Counted from the stretch's first letter, positions 7,759-16,528 are shown. The stretch: DNA of 64,000 nucleotides from JAUZRW01 sp034437755 (GCA_034437755.1 DAOTTV010000101.1:7652-71651); one strand, 5' to 3'. Numbers and translations: made by a program. Notes: generated by a model from the letters alone, not told the origin.

Positions 7759-8946
7759 TCATGTCGGTGATGGGCAATCGGCTTCGCTAATGGCATCTGC
7801 CGGCGACCACACCGCCGCACTATTGCCGAAGACGCGCTCATCCAGCACGCGCAAGGTCTCACGCTGGAAATCGTACAGGCGCATCTCGTAGGCACTACGC
7901 ACAGCAAGATAACGCCCATCCGGGCTAAAGCGCGGATAATCAGCAAAGTTCAGATCAACATCAGGCAGATAGAGTTCAGCACGGGTGTCATCCGGGCCGG
8001 CAACCAGCGGCAATTGCCACAGGCGATTCGCGTCAATCTCTTGAAAATCGCGCAGGGCACCGATAACCGCCGTCGCATCCGGTCGCCACACGTTATCGAG
8101 CGCCAGCATCCACTGATAATTGAGTTGCGTCGGGATTGCGCCGCGCTCGTTGGCAATCATCCACACCGTATCGTTGTTCGGGCTAGGCGAGTAGATGAAG
8201 CTCAGCAACTCGCTATCCGGCGACCAGCGCGGTTGGCTGATACTCCCTGTCTCGAAGTTGGTCAGCTGATACTTTATGCTGGCATCAGCGCTGACCATCC
8301 ACAAATCTGCTTCGTTGACCAGCGTCGGCGCTTGTGGCGTTTGCCCCGGCGCAGGTTCGACGGTCGGCACAGCAGTCGCGAACACGTTCGCGCCGACAGG
8401 ACGCTCGTTATAGCTGACATACGCCAACCACGCGCCATCCGGCGACCACACCGGCGAGAATTCGCGTCCGGTGACGCTGTAGAATTGCGGGGTGGTATCC
8501 GGCGGCGTGACGAAAGCCGTGTGATGATCAATCTCCCACGCGCCATCACGAAAACGCTCGCGACTCATGGTGAAGGCGATGCGCGTCCCATCCGGCGACC
8601 AATCCGCTTCCCACACGCCCCAGCGTTCGGGCAGCAACTCGGTGAAGGTGACCATCGGGCGCAGGTCATCGCCCGCCAGCGATGCGCTCAGCAGGCGTGC
8701 GGGTCGTGTGCCATCCTGCACCGTCACTAACACGCGACAGCCATCTGCCGAGAAATCCCAAACGTGATGCGCGCCTGTGCCCAGTCGCAAGTCACGATAG
8801 GTATCATTGGCGACATCGTACAGCACGATGCGCTCACGATCGACCGTATTGAGCGCGAGCAAGGGCGTTTGTAGCGGTGGCTCATCCTGCGCGCGGGCTG
8901 GCACAAGAGCGCCGAGAATACATAATAATAGCAAGAGACGACGCAT
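7759..8946 (-). CDS. exported TolB-like beta-propeller protein
   Basis: The 395-residue product has a cleavable signal peptide: Met-Arg-Arg, about 12 Leu-rich residues, then Ala-Arg-Ala. The rest is a series of beta-propeller blades with repeated Trp-Ser-Pro-Asp-(Gly/Ser) motifs, characteristic of TolB/PD40 (WD40-like) repeats. Such propellers act outside the cytoplasm as protein-interaction scaffolds. There is no peptidase domain, so it is not a complete dipeptidyl-peptidase. The ATG at 8946 is chosen because it puts the signal peptide at the N-terminus; the open frame runs 13 codons further upstream. A gap of about 75 bp separates it from the amidase gene downstream, with which it may be cotranscribed. 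Confidence 0.8.
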   Translation of the reverse strand: MRRLLLLLCILGALVPARAQDEPPLQTPLLALNTVDRERIVLYDVANDTYRDLRLGTGAHHVWDFSADGCRVLVTVQDGTRPARLLSASLAGDDLRPMVTFTELLPERWGVWEADWSPDGTRIAFTMSRERFRDGAWEIDHHTAFVTPPDTTPQFYSVTGREFSPVWSPDGAWLAYVSYNERPVGANVFATAVPTVEPAPGQTPQAPTLVNEADLWMVSADASIKYQLTNFETGSISQPRWSPDSELLSFIYSPSPNNDTVWMIANERGAIPTQLNYQWMLALDNVWRPDATAVIGALRDFQEIDANRLWQLPLVAGPDDTRAELYLPDVDLNFADYPRFSPDGRYLAVRSAYEMRLYDFQRETLRVLDERVFGNSAAVWSPADAISEADCPSPT

Positions 8947-9152
8947 GACAGGTACTTTGCTCGGATAATTGACAATTGCTGTCATTGTAAATGAGAGGTG
9001 CTACCCTGCCAATTCTCTCATATAGATTCCCTAGCCCAAAGGTCTATCCCTACGTACAATGGATACATAACTTATTTGTTATTCATGTGATTGATCGTGT
9101 ATGATCGCATGTAAAATAGTCCATCAAAATATATAGAGAGATCGTAAGAATA

Positions 9153-9983
9153 ATGGATGACATGGAGCGTTCAATCCAAAAGTTGAAGAAGCAAGTTGCG
9201 GCGATTCTCGATGAAGCGGGGATACAGGCACGCACCGGACGCCGCTTGCCCGATGTCGGGCGCGTGGCTGAGGGGGCAACGATCGCCAGCTTGATCGACC
9301 ATACCCTGCTCAAGCCCGAAGCCACCGCCCGCCAGATCGAAAGCCTGTGCTTCGAGGCGAAGGAATACGGCTTTGCATCTGTCTGTGTTAACAGTGCCTA
9401 TGTGCCGCTGGCAACAGAATTGCTGAAAGAGAGCGATGTTAAAGTTTGTACAGTGGTCGGTTTCCCCCTCGGGGCATCTCTGCCGCACGTCAAAGCCTAC
9501 GAAGCGCGCCGCGCTATCGAAAACGGCGCGACCGAGATCGACATGGTACTGCATATCGGCGCGTTAAAGGCGCGCGATTTCGTCGCCCTCTTCGAGGATA
9601 TGAGCGATGTCGCCTACGTGTGCCATGAAGAATACGAGGACTTCATCTGCAAGGTCATCATCGAGACAGCCTTGCTAACCAACGAAGAGAAGATCATCGC
9701 CTGTGAGATCGCCCGCGGTGCCGGTGTCGATTTCGTCAAGACGAGTACGGGCTTCAGCAGTGGTGGCGCAACTCAAGCCGATGTCGCCCTGATGCGCCAG
9801 GTCGTCGGCGCAGGTGTCGGCGTTAAGGCATCGGGCGGGGTGCGCTCGCTGGCAGATGCACAGGCAATGGTTGATGCCGGGGCGAACCGCATCGGCGCGA
9901 GCAGTGGTGTGAAGATCGCCCAAGAAGAGCGCGGTGCATACTACGACGACGTCACGCACAACCCGACTGAGGACGCATATTGA
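9153..9983 (+). CDS. deoC: deoxyribose-phosphate aldolase
   Basis: DeoC converts 2-deoxyribose-5-phosphate into glyceraldehyde-3-phosphate and acetaldehyde, the last step of deoxynucleoside catabolism in the cytoplasm. The catalytic residues can be seen: Schiff-base Lys196 in Asp-Phe-Val-Lys-Thr-Ser-Thr-Gly, Asp130 in Glu-Ile-Asp-Met-Val, and Lys225 in the phosphate-binding Val-Lys-Ala-Ser-Gly-Gly-Val-Arg segment. At 276 residues it is longer than the usual 220-250 because of a helical N-terminal extension of about 45 residues. It is not in a deo operon here; rsmI follows after about 105 bp with its own promoter-like element. The identification is firm. Confidence 0.95.
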   Translation: MDDMERSIQKLKKQVAAILDEAGIQARTGRRLPDVGRVAEGATIASLIDHTLLKPEATARQIESLCFEAKEYGFASVCVNSAYVPLATELLKESDVKVCTVVGFPLGASLPHVKAYEARRAIENGATEIDMVLHIGALKARDFVALFEDMSDVAYVCHEEYEDFICKVIIETALLTNEEKIIACEIARGAGVDFVKTSTGFSSGGATQADVALMRQVVGAGVGVKASGGVRSLADAQAMVDAGANRIGASSGVKIAQEERGAYYDDVTHNPTEDAY

Positions 9984-10039
9984 GCTAGCACAAATCAGCG
10001 ACGATCGCGGTTGTCCCGCGTTTACATGAAGGCGTTCAA

Positions 10040-10048
10040 TGCTACAAT
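10040..10048 (+). promoter_or_regulatory. extended -10 promoter of rsmI
   Basis: TGC-TACAAT ends 42 nt before the rsmI ATG at 10090. No good -35 hexamer is seen. Confidence 0.45.
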
Positions 10049-10089
10049 GGGCGCGCAATCATCGTGTAAGCCAATGATGGAGGTTGGTT

Positions 10090-10911
10090 ATGGGAACGCT
10101 TTATATCGTCGCAACGCCGATTGGAAATCTAGAAGATATGACCTTTCGTGCGGTACGCATCTTGAAAGAAGTCCACTTGATCGCCGCTGAGGATACGCGG
10201 ACATCGCGTGTCCTGCTCAATCACTTCGAGATTGAAACGCCTATGACCAGCTACCACGAGTACAGCCATAGCAACAAACAAGAGAAAATCTTCGATGCGC
10301 TCGCTATCGGGGATGTCGCGCTCATCAGCGATGCCGGCACCCCCGGCATCAGCGACCCCGGCTATGAACTGACACAGGCGGCAATTGAGCGTGGTTATCC
10401 GGTCGTGCCGATCCCGGGCGCAAACGCGGCAATTACCGCCCTGGTCGCGTCCGGTCAACCGACTGATAGCTTCGTCTATCTGGGCTTCTTGCCGAAAAAG
10501 CAAAACGCGCGCCGTGATCTGTTCAAGTCACTCAAAGGCGAGAAGCGTACACTGGTCGCCTACGAGAGTCCTTATCGGGTTGCCGATACGCTGGGGATTG
10601 TCGCCAGCATCCTCGGTGATGATCGTGAGGTGTGCATCGCGCGCGAGATCACCAAAAAATTTGAAGAATTCTGGCGCGGGACGGCGCGGGCGGCACATCA
10701 GCACTTCCTGGATGATAACCCGCGCGGTGAAGTCACGCTGATTATCGGCGGGATGCCCGTCACGCAGGGCAAGTGGGATAAACAACAGGTGCGGTCAGCT
10801 TTACAGGATCGTATCGACGCGGGCGCCTCGCTCTCGATGGCGGCGAAGGCCATCGCGGCAGAGAGTGGCTGGAAGAAGAGCGCCGTTTATGATCTAGGTC
10901 TGGAGAAGTGA
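10090..10911 (+). CDS. rsmI: 16S rRNA (cytidine-1402-2'-O)-methyltransferase
   Basis: RsmI methylates the ribose 2'-O of C1402 in the decoding centre of 16S rRNA using S-adenosylmethionine. The 273-residue product has the tetrapyrrole-methylase fold motifs typical of RsmI: an N-terminal Val-Ala-Thr-Pro-Ile-Gly-Asn-Leu, Ala-Glu-Asp-Thr-Arg-Thr, Ser-Asp-Ala-Gly-Thr-Pro-Gly and Pro-Ile-Pro-Gly-Ala-Asn. The C-terminal RsmI-specific helical segment is present. The frame opens at a TTG two codons upstream, but GGAGG at 10079-10083 lies 6 nt before the ATG at 10090, so that ATG is the start. It is transcribed with deoC orientation and appears to have its own promoter. Confidence 0.95.
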   Translation: MGTLYIVATPIGNLEDMTFRAVRILKEVHLIAAEDTRTSRVLLNHFEIETPMTSYHEYSHSNKQEKIFDALAIGDVALISDAGTPGISDPGYELTQAAIERGYPVVPIPGANAAITALVASGQPTDSFVYLGFLPKKQNARRDLFKSLKGEKRTLVAYESPYRVADTLGIVASILGDDREVCIAREITKKFEEFWRGTARAAHQHFLDDNPRGEVTLIIGGMPVTQGKWDKQQVRSALQDRIDAGASLSMAAKAIAAESGWKKSAVYDLGLEK

Positions 10912-11012
10912 GCGCTTGATGCGGGCAAAAATCGCGCTTGTTGCTTCGTATAGTAGAAGAAATTTAACGTTTTTGTCAGCAATTAGCTAATCAAAAACAA
11001 GGCTGAATTTAG

Positions 11013-11072
11013 CGATATATCCCAAATTTTTGCATTTTATCCCAAATTTTTTGGGATATTTGGGATATATCG
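11013..11072. repeat. four-copy ATCCCAAA inverted-repeat cluster
   Basis: Two 15-bp perfect arms (11013-11027 and 11058-11072) enclose a second, inner palindrome (11038-11045 and 11051-11058). As a result the 8-mer ATCCCAAA occurs four times: twice on the + strand (11019, 11039) and twice inverted (11050-11057, 11059-11066). It lies about 140 bp before the integrase gene and 100 bp after rsmI. It could be a cooperative operator or a recombinase-binding site. It is not a normal terminator, being AT-rich and lacking a T-run after the outer arm. Confidence 0.7.
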
Positions 11073-11149
11073 TCATCGCACGGTTGCCGTCGATTCGCCG
11101 CAATTATGCGCTCGATTTCAGGCATAGAATGTGAATCACCCCGGCAAGG

Positions 11150-11158
11150 TGTTATACT
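11150..11158 (+). promoter_or_regulatory. extended -10 promoter of the integrase gene
   Basis: TGT-TATACT lies 52 nt upstream of the integrase ATG and 78 nt downstream of the ATCCCAAA cluster. Confidence 0.4.
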
Positions 11159-11209
11159 TAATCCCAACCAAAGGGATGATAACCAAACCAACCACTCACT
11201 CGGAGATTT

Positions 11210-12127
11210 ATGGATAGCTTCGACTTCACACGGGTGCTACCGCGTCGCACGAGTAGCCTCAATACACAACGCGCCTACTATCGCTGGGTTGATCGCTACC
11301 TCGTCGATGTTGCCGGGCTGAAAGCGACACGCGGCGATAATCGTCTCAAACGAATGGAAAATTTACCCATCAAGAGCCTACAACGCCACTTGACACCGCG
11401 CAAACTCAGCAATTGGCTCAACCGACTGGCGGAGGACGGACAGAGCCGGCAGGGACTCGATCAAGCGCGGGCGACGGTGGTCACACTGGCGGATTTGCTA
11501 GCGCAGGAAGGCATCATCACGCGCGAGACTGCCACCGAAATACAGGTCATTAGCGTGCCATCCATCCGCCGCAAAAACACGCCTGACACCTTGCTAAGCC
11601 CGGATGATGTGAAGCAACTGATGGCGGCAACACGCAACATGGCAACATCAAATAACCAGATGCTCCGTAACAACGTCGTCGCGTCGATGCTGTGTACGAT
11701 GGCGCTACGGCGTGAAGAGTTATCGGTTGCCAAATGGGGCGATATCCACCTGAACACACACAAGCGCGTCGTGCTAGGGATGAGCGATGGCGAGATTGAT
11801 GTGCCCTTATCAGTCGTCAATATCATCGACCGCTGGCGCAATGCCATCGGCGATCCACCGCCCCACAGCGCACTCGTACGCCGCATCTGGAAAGGCGGGC
11901 GCATCGCAAAAGCCGGTTTATCGCCCGATGGCATCTGGTTGATTATCCGCAACGCCTCGCGACATGCCGGTTTGGGTCACGTTACGCCAGATGACCTGCG
12001 GCGGTCAGTCGTCGCAACCATGTACCAGACCGGCGTGCCCGTCAGCGAGATTAGCCAGTTGCTTCGCCATCGCACCACTTTAATTACCGAGCGTTTCCTC
12101 GCAAAATTACCCATTGACGATCATTAA
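11210..12127 (+). CDS. tyrosine recombinase/phage integrase family protein, altered active site
   Basis: The 305-residue protein has the two-part layout of a tyrosine recombinase. An N-terminal SAM-like core-binding domain (about 15-105) is followed by a C-terminal catalytic fold (about 125-300). Conserved residues kept are Arg167 (Ala-Leu-Arg-Arg-Glu-Glu-Leu), Arg264 (Asp-Asp-Leu-Arg) and His287 (Leu-Leu-Arg-His). Two catalytic positions are changed by ungapped alignment: the His of His-x-x-Arg is Asp261, and the nucleophilic Tyr is Phe296 (Thr-Glu-Arg-Phe). The protein may therefore bind DNA without cutting it. No excisionase, phage or transposon gene lies nearby. The start is an ATG after CGGAG. 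Confidence 0.85.
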   Translation: MDSFDFTRVLPRRTSSLNTQRAYYRWVDRYLVDVAGLKATRGDNRLKRMENLPIKSLQRHLTPRKLSNWLNRLAEDGQSRQGLDQARATVVTLADLLAQEGIITRETATEIQVISVPSIRRKNTPDTLLSPDDVKQLMAATRNMATSNNQMLRNNVVASMLCTMALRREELSVAKWGDIHLNTHKRVVLGMSDGEIDVPLSVVNIIDRWRNAIGDPPPHSALVRRIWKGGRIAKAGLSPDGIWLIIRNASRHAGLGHVTPDDLRRSVVATMYQTGVPVSEISQLLRHRTTLITERFLAKLPIDDH

Positions 12128-12247
12128 GCCCGTCGGTCATGCATGCACATACCCTATTGATAAGATTAAGATAGTTTTAATTACGATCGTCTTTTTAAGC
12201 CTACCTTGACAGCAAACTTTATCAATCCTCATAAACATATGGGACGA

Positions 12248-12440
12248 TGATATTATGTAGATGTAATGTAAGATAAAGGCTTATTGGTACATCTATCGAA
12301 TAGAAGTGGATTGCAAATTACAGACTATACCTCTCGTGTAGGTGTCGCACGTTGCGGTCTTGTCTCTTGTGAACCACTGATGTTCCACCGAAAGGCACTG
12401 TCGGGAGACAGCGCCCTGAAATATACACATTAGTGAGGAG
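12248..12440 (+). promoter_or_regulatory. structured 5' leader of folE
   Basis: The 323-bp gap before folE holds a candidate extended -10 (TGA-TATTAT, 12248-12256) and then about 190 nt of leader. Four consecutive stem-loops can be drawn: 12329-12343, 12346-12356, 12371-12385, and a strong 9-bp stem with a GGGA loop at 12394-12415. The last ends about 20 nt before the GAGGAG ribosome site (12435-12440). The layout suits a riboswitch or other cis-regulator of GTP cyclohydrolase. I cannot match it to the tetrahydrofolate or preQ1 classes. Confidence 0.4.
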
Positions 12441-12450
12441 AACTGACTGT

Positions 12451-13242
12451 ATGTCAAACACTGGAAATAGCAACGGGCGCGATGCAGATACTGATCCCCG
12501 AACAGCCAACGGCAAAACTCCCGACCCTAAACGGACAACAACAACTTTGCGCTTATCAGACGACAGCAATGGCACAATCGTGAGCGGTTCCGATATTTTA
12601 GCCTTCGGTGATCTCGATGAGTATCCTAGCCCTGTTAGCGAAGTCTATGAACAGACCGAAGTGCTAACTGGCGATATGCAACAATTCGAGAAGATCGAAC
12701 GCGCCATCCACGACCTGCTAGACGCCTTCAACGTCAACTGGGACGACCCGAACTATACCGACACCCCCCAGCGCGTTGCAAAAGCCTACATGGAATACTG
12801 GGCGAGCGGCTACGGCATCCAGCCCGAAGACGAAGTGACTGTGTTCCCGAATTCTAGCGGCACAGGTGATCTTGTCATGGTCAAGGATATGAAGTATTAC
12901 AGCCTGTGTAGCCATCATCTCGCGCCTTTCCACGGGTACGGAGCAATCGCTTATCTGCCGGGCAAAAACTTGCTCGGTTTATCCAAGCTCGGGCGTATCC
13001 TCAACGTGTATGCGCGGCGCTTTCAATTACAAGAGCGCATCAGCGCACAAACAGCAGATAGCCTCATGAGCTTGCTCGAACCACAGGGCGTGATAGTTAT
13101 CCTATACGATACCGAGCATATGTGCATGTCGTCACGCGGGGTGCAACTGCACGAATCCAACACGACGACGATCGCCGCGCGGGGCGTATTCAAAGATGAT
13201 GCTCAACTACGCTCGGAAGTGTTCGCCATGCTCCGGCGCTGA
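12451..13242 (+). CDS. folE: GTP cyclohydrolase I
   Basis: FolE converts GTP to 7,8-dihydroneopterin triphosphate, the entry step to folate and to queuosine/archaeosine-type pterin products. The enzyme core spans about residues 75-263. The zinc-site and catalytic motif Ser-Leu-Cys-Ser-His-His-Leu-Ala-Pro-Phe is present, with the second zinc Cys in Cys-Met-Ser-Ser-Arg-Gly-Val. The Gln-Glu-Arg and Gln-Thr-Ala-Asp segments also fit. The first about 75 residues are polar, Asp/Thr/Asn-rich and probably disordered, longer than usual. The frame also opens at a GTG overlapping the ribosome site, but the ATG at 12451 follows GAGGAG at good spacing. A GNRA-loop terminator follows. Confidence 0.93.
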   Translation: MSNTGNSNGRDADTDPRTANGKTPDPKRTTTTLRLSDDSNGTIVSGSDILAFGDLDEYPSPVSEVYEQTEVLTGDMQQFEKIERAIHDLLDAFNVNWDDPNYTDTPQRVAKAYMEYWASGYGIQPEDEVTVFPNSSGTGDLVMVKDMKYYSLCSHHLAPFHGYGAIAYLPGKNLLGLSKLGRILNVYARRFQLQERISAQTADSLMSLLEPQGVIVILYDTEHMCMSSRGVQLHESNTTTIAARGVFKDDAQLRSEVFAMLRR

Positions 13243-13285
13243 CACCTAGCACCAGACACAATTGCATATCCATCTCAGCTTTTAT

Positions 13286-13314
13286 CGTGTCTCTGGCAAC
13301 AGGGACACGTTTTT
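13286..13314 (+). terminator. intrinsic terminator of folE
   Basis: A 10-bp stem (CGTGTCTCTG / CAGGGACACG, one G-U pair) with a GCAA tetraloop is followed by five T. It lies 44 nt after the folE stop. Confidence 0.8.
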
Positions 13315-13328
13315 GATTCCTGACGGTC

Positions 13329-16115
13329 TCAGACTATCTGCGCCTCGAACCATTGTTGCAGCGCCTGCACATCTGCCCGATCTGGATAGAGACGGGCCAA
13401 CTGGAGCAGATACAGGCGCGGGCTAAACAGGCGATCTGCGCGATTATCATCGTCAAGCACGCGCTGATAATAATCGCGGGCAGTGGCTTCGTCACCATCA
13501 AAGAGCGCGATGATCGCCCGTACACGCCATTGCTGGCTCACATCTTCAATCGTGCGCGCGGCATGACGGGCATGGTCAAGCTCGATCACGGCTTGTGCAT
13601 CATCGCCCATGCGCGCACAAGCAATCGACCGCCAGAAGGCACAATAGGCTTTTGACAGGGGCACATCCGGTTCCAGCTGTTCGCTCCGGTGCATATCGAC
13701 CAGCGATTCTTCATAGTGTGCGTGGTTCAAACGGACTAGACCGCGCCAGTAGTAACACAGCGTATTATCGGGTTGTAGCTCCACACAGGTGTTGAAGTCC
13801 GTCAGTGCCGCATCGTATTGGTGCAGGCGATGATGTGCAAAGCCGCGGATCTCGTGGTAGTTCTTGCGAAGCGGATCACACTCAATCGCTCGATCATAAT
13901 CTTCGATCGCCCGCGCATACGCCCCCTGTTCGAAGTAGGCTTGCCCGCGTAGGTAATAATGCGTCGCCGTCTCCGGCGCGAGTTCAATCGCGTGGTTATA
14001 ATCCGCCAGAGCATCGTCATAACGGCGCAGATGCACGTAATTCACCCCCCGCGACTGATAGTTATACGGATCATGCGGGCTAATCGCAATCGCCCGTGTG
14101 AAATCCGCGACTGCCGCTTCGTAATGTTCTAAATCTTGATGCACGCGCCCACGCCAGAACAAATACATATCGCGCTTGGGATTCAATTCGCACGCCTTGT
14201 CAATCACGGCGAGGGCTTCCTGATAGTCTTCCAGATGGCGATAGGTCAATGACAGGCTGAGATAAGTCTCAGGGTTGTTCGCATCCAGCTGTAGCGCACG
14301 CTGATAATCTTCCAGCGCATCGCCATAACGCCCCATCTGCCGATAGACCACCCCGCGCGAGGTATACCCATCGGGGTCAAAGGGGCGGCGTTGCACCACT
14401 TCGGTGATGCAAGTCAGGGCTTCTTCGTACTGCCCCCACGTATTGTAAATCAATGTCAGCCCGACATAAGCATCAGTCAAATCATCATCAAGCATGATCG
14501 CATGGCGATAATCGCGCAGGGCTTCTTTATAGCGATCAGCGGTGCGATAGATATATGCGCGCGAGTTATAATAACGTGGATTTTCAGGATCGCGCTGGAT
14601 GGCTTCGGTCAGGTCTTGCACGGCGGCATCGACATTGTTCAGCGCGTGATGAGCCAGCGCCCGCCCAATATAGAAATCCGGCTTATCACCATGCGCGAGC
14701 GCTTCGTTATAGCTGGCGACTGCATCCTGATAGCGTTTCATCGTGCGTAGGATGATGCCCTGCAAATTATAGTTATAAGGATCGTCCGGTTGCTCTTGGA
14801 TCGCCTGCTGAATATCTGCAAGTGCCTGTTCGTACTGCTGCAAATCGCTGAGCGTGCGCGCCCGACTATAATAATAATCGCCATTTTCAGGATTGAGTTC
14901 AATCGCTTTGGTATAGCACAACAAGGCCTGCTGATGCTTGCGTAAAGCTGTATAGCACATGCCCTTGCCGATGTAAAACGAGGCTTCATCCCGTTTGAGG
15001 TCAATCGCGCGATTATAATCGTCGATCGCATCTTGATAACGCTGGAGCGTGCGGCGCACGATGGCGCGTAAGCCATAGGTCATCGCATCACGCGGATTGA
15101 TGACAATCACCCGGCTCAAATCGGCTTCGGCGGCGGCATAATCGCCCAGCTGGCGGTGCGTTTGCGCGCGCAGGTAATAGTTATCGCCGTCGTCAGGATT
15201 CAACAAAATTGCCTCGTCGAAGTCCTCGACCGCTGTTTCGTAATCGCCCAAGGTACGATACGCGACTCCGCGCCATTTGTAATAAAACGCGTGTTGTGGT
15301 GCAAGCCGAATCGCATAGGTGAAATCAGCGATCGCATCGGCATATTGCTGTGCGCCGAAGTTCGCCCGCCCGCGCCAGTGATGATTCGCCGAGTCTTTCG
15401 GCTGAATCTGGATCGCGTGCGAGAAGCTGAGAATCGCCTCTTCGTATTGTCCAGCGCCATAGAGGGCACGCCCCTTCCAGAAGTGGATGTCCGCATCCGC
15501 CTCGTCATCGTCCAGCACCCGATCAAAATCTTCAATCGCTCGCTCAAAGTCACCGACGACCGTCAGCGTGCGTCCGCGCTTGCCATAAAGATCAGTGTTA
15601 TCGGGGTCAATCAAGAGCGCAAAGTGAAACGCGCGCAGTGCCTCTGCGAAGTCCTCTGCCATAAAGCGCGCTTTGCCCCACTCAGCATAATGTGTGATCA
15701 AACGCTGGTGATACTGTACAAATTCGTCCGGCGTGGTCTGCCATTGTTGCAGTAGATACTCGCGGATTTTAGAATCATAAACGAGGAAGCTATTCTCATG
15801 CTTGATGAAGCCCAACTGTGCCAGCCGGCTCCACCACGTATAATCGTTATCTTCGCTTTGATCTTGCCGCAGTGCCGCCACCACGCCCAGATCAACCGCC
15901 GGCGCAATCGCACAGGTTTTGACCAAGTGTATCAAATCCGGCAGGGTCGCTTGCAGACGATCTAACTCATATTGAAACATCTGCTGGGTTAGCGTGTCGT
16001 CGTCGTGCCCCTGTGCAATCCACTGCACAATATGGCGGGCGTATGTTTGGTCGTTAGGTGAGGGTTGATGATCGTCATCAGGTGTAAACATCCGATAGTG
16101 CATGGCGCAATCCAT
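13329..16115 (-). CDS. large tetratricopeptide-repeat protein
   Basis: The 928-residue protein has a short N-terminal part (about 1-130) that resembles the winged-helix end of STAND-type proteins. More than 20 consecutive 34-residue TPR units follow, each with the usual Trp/Leu-Gly-Tyr-Ala-Pro spacing and the helix-B Ala-Ile-x-Asp-(Tyr/Phe) motif. TPR solenoids bind proteins; there is no enzyme domain, signal peptide or membrane helix. The repeat phase is nearly uniform, with many copies carrying Asp-Pro-x-Asn between units, so the superhelix should make about three turns. An extended -10 promoter lies 56 nt upstream. An ATG four codons into the frame (16103) is an alternative start. It converges on folE. 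Confidence 0.9.
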   Translation of the reverse strand: MDCAMHYRMFTPDDDHQPSPNDQTYARHIVQWIAQGHDDDTLTQQMFQYELDRLQATLPDLIHLVKTCAIAPAVDLGVVAALRQDQSEDNDYTWWSRLAQLGFIKHENSFLVYDSKIREYLLQQWQTTPDEFVQYHQRLITHYAEWGKARFMAEDFAEALRAFHFALLIDPDNTDLYGKRGRTLTVVGDFERAIEDFDRVLDDDEADADIHFWKGRALYGAGQYEEAILSFSHAIQIQPKDSANHHWRGRANFGAQQYADAIADFTYAIRLAPQHAFYYKWRGVAYRTLGDYETAVEDFDEAILLNPDDGDNYYLRAQTHRQLGDYAAAEADLSRVIVINPRDAMTYGLRAIVRRTLQRYQDAIDDYNRAIDLKRDEASFYIGKGMCYTALRKHQQALLCYTKAIELNPENGDYYYSRARTLSDLQQYEQALADIQQAIQEQPDDPYNYNLQGIILRTMKRYQDAVASYNEALAHGDKPDFYIGRALAHHALNNVDAAVQDLTEAIQRDPENPRYYNSRAYIYRTADRYKEALRDYRHAIMLDDDLTDAYVGLTLIYNTWGQYEEALTCITEVVQRRPFDPDGYTSRGVVYRQMGRYGDALEDYQRALQLDANNPETYLSLSLTYRHLEDYQEALAVIDKACELNPKRDMYLFWRGRVHQDLEHYEAAVADFTRAIAISPHDPYNYQSRGVNYVHLRRYDDALADYNHAIELAPETATHYYLRGQAYFEQGAYARAIEDYDRAIECDPLRKNYHEIRGFAHHRLHQYDAALTDFNTCVELQPDNTLCYYWRGLVRLNHAHYEESLVDMHRSEQLEPDVPLSKAYCAFWRSIACARMGDDAQAVIELDHARHAARTIEDVSQQWRVRAIIALFDGDEATARDYYQRVLDDDNRADRLFSPRLYLLQLARLYPDRADVQALQQWFEAQIV

Positions 16116-16170
16116 CCATGACTCGCTTGCAGAGTGCAGTCACATCGCTCTGGTTGGCGATGCTTCACCT

Positions 16171-16179
16171 ACTATAACA
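16171..16179 (-). promoter_or_regulatory. extended -10 promoter of the TPR gene
   Basis: Leftward TGT-TATAGT lies 56 nt before the ATG at 16115, in the gap after the zinc-ribbon gene. Confidence 0.45.
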
Positions 16180-16237
16180 CAATTTGAGCGGGGTCGTGGC
16201 ACAAAAAAGCGGTGTTTTTCGGGCATCTGCGCCCGTA

Positions 16238-16528
16238 TCACGCCTTGTCGCCTGCGCTCGGCTGGACGGGCACTTTTTGCCAGTGCTTCTGGATACGATT
16301 GAGGGCGCGGCGATCGGTCACATAACTTTCGAGATACCCACAATCGACACAGACGTAATTATCCAGCGCAACAGCGAACTGCGCGTCGATCGGGATGCGG
16401 TTGCTCCCGCGTAAGCCCTCTTTGCCGGCGATGTCCGCACCCGTATGAACCCGCTCCGACCCACACGACGGACATTCGCCCGCGCGCAAGCTCGCCGGAC
16501 GTGCGTCGGCATCGTGCGAGGCGTTCAT
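16238..16528 (-). CDS. zinc-ribbon protein, paralog 1
   Basis: This small protein (96 residues) has two Cys pairs, Cys-Pro-Ser-Cys-Gly near residue 19 and Cys-Val-Asp-Cys-Gly-Tyr near residue 60. About 37 residues separate them, giving a typical zinc ribbon. After the second pair comes Glu-Ser-Tyr-Val and a helix with Ala-Leu-Asn-Arg-Ile-Gln. This tail is shared with the gene immediately upstream and, more distantly, with the gene at 16977. Its start overlaps the stop of the upstream paralog by 4 bp (ATGA), so the two are probably translationally coupled. The first 17 residues are extra and Ala/Arg-rich. The family resembles uncharacterised nucleic-acid or protein adaptor ribbons. Function unknown. 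Confidence 0.8.
   Translation of the reverse strand: MNASHDADARPASLRAGECPSCGSERVHTGADIAGKEGLRGSNRIPIDAQFAVALDNYVCVDCGYLESYVTDRRALNRIQKHWQKVPVQPSAGDKA

Noticed and set aside
11210..12127. Integrase as evidence of an integrated phage or island
   Set aside because: No att-like direct repeats, tRNA, excisionase or phage genes surround it, and the active-site changes argue against integration.
13329..16115. Possible CRISPR-like repeats
   Set aside because: The periodicity is the 102-bp TPR unit in a coding frame, with divergent DNA; no direct repeats with spacers are present in the window.
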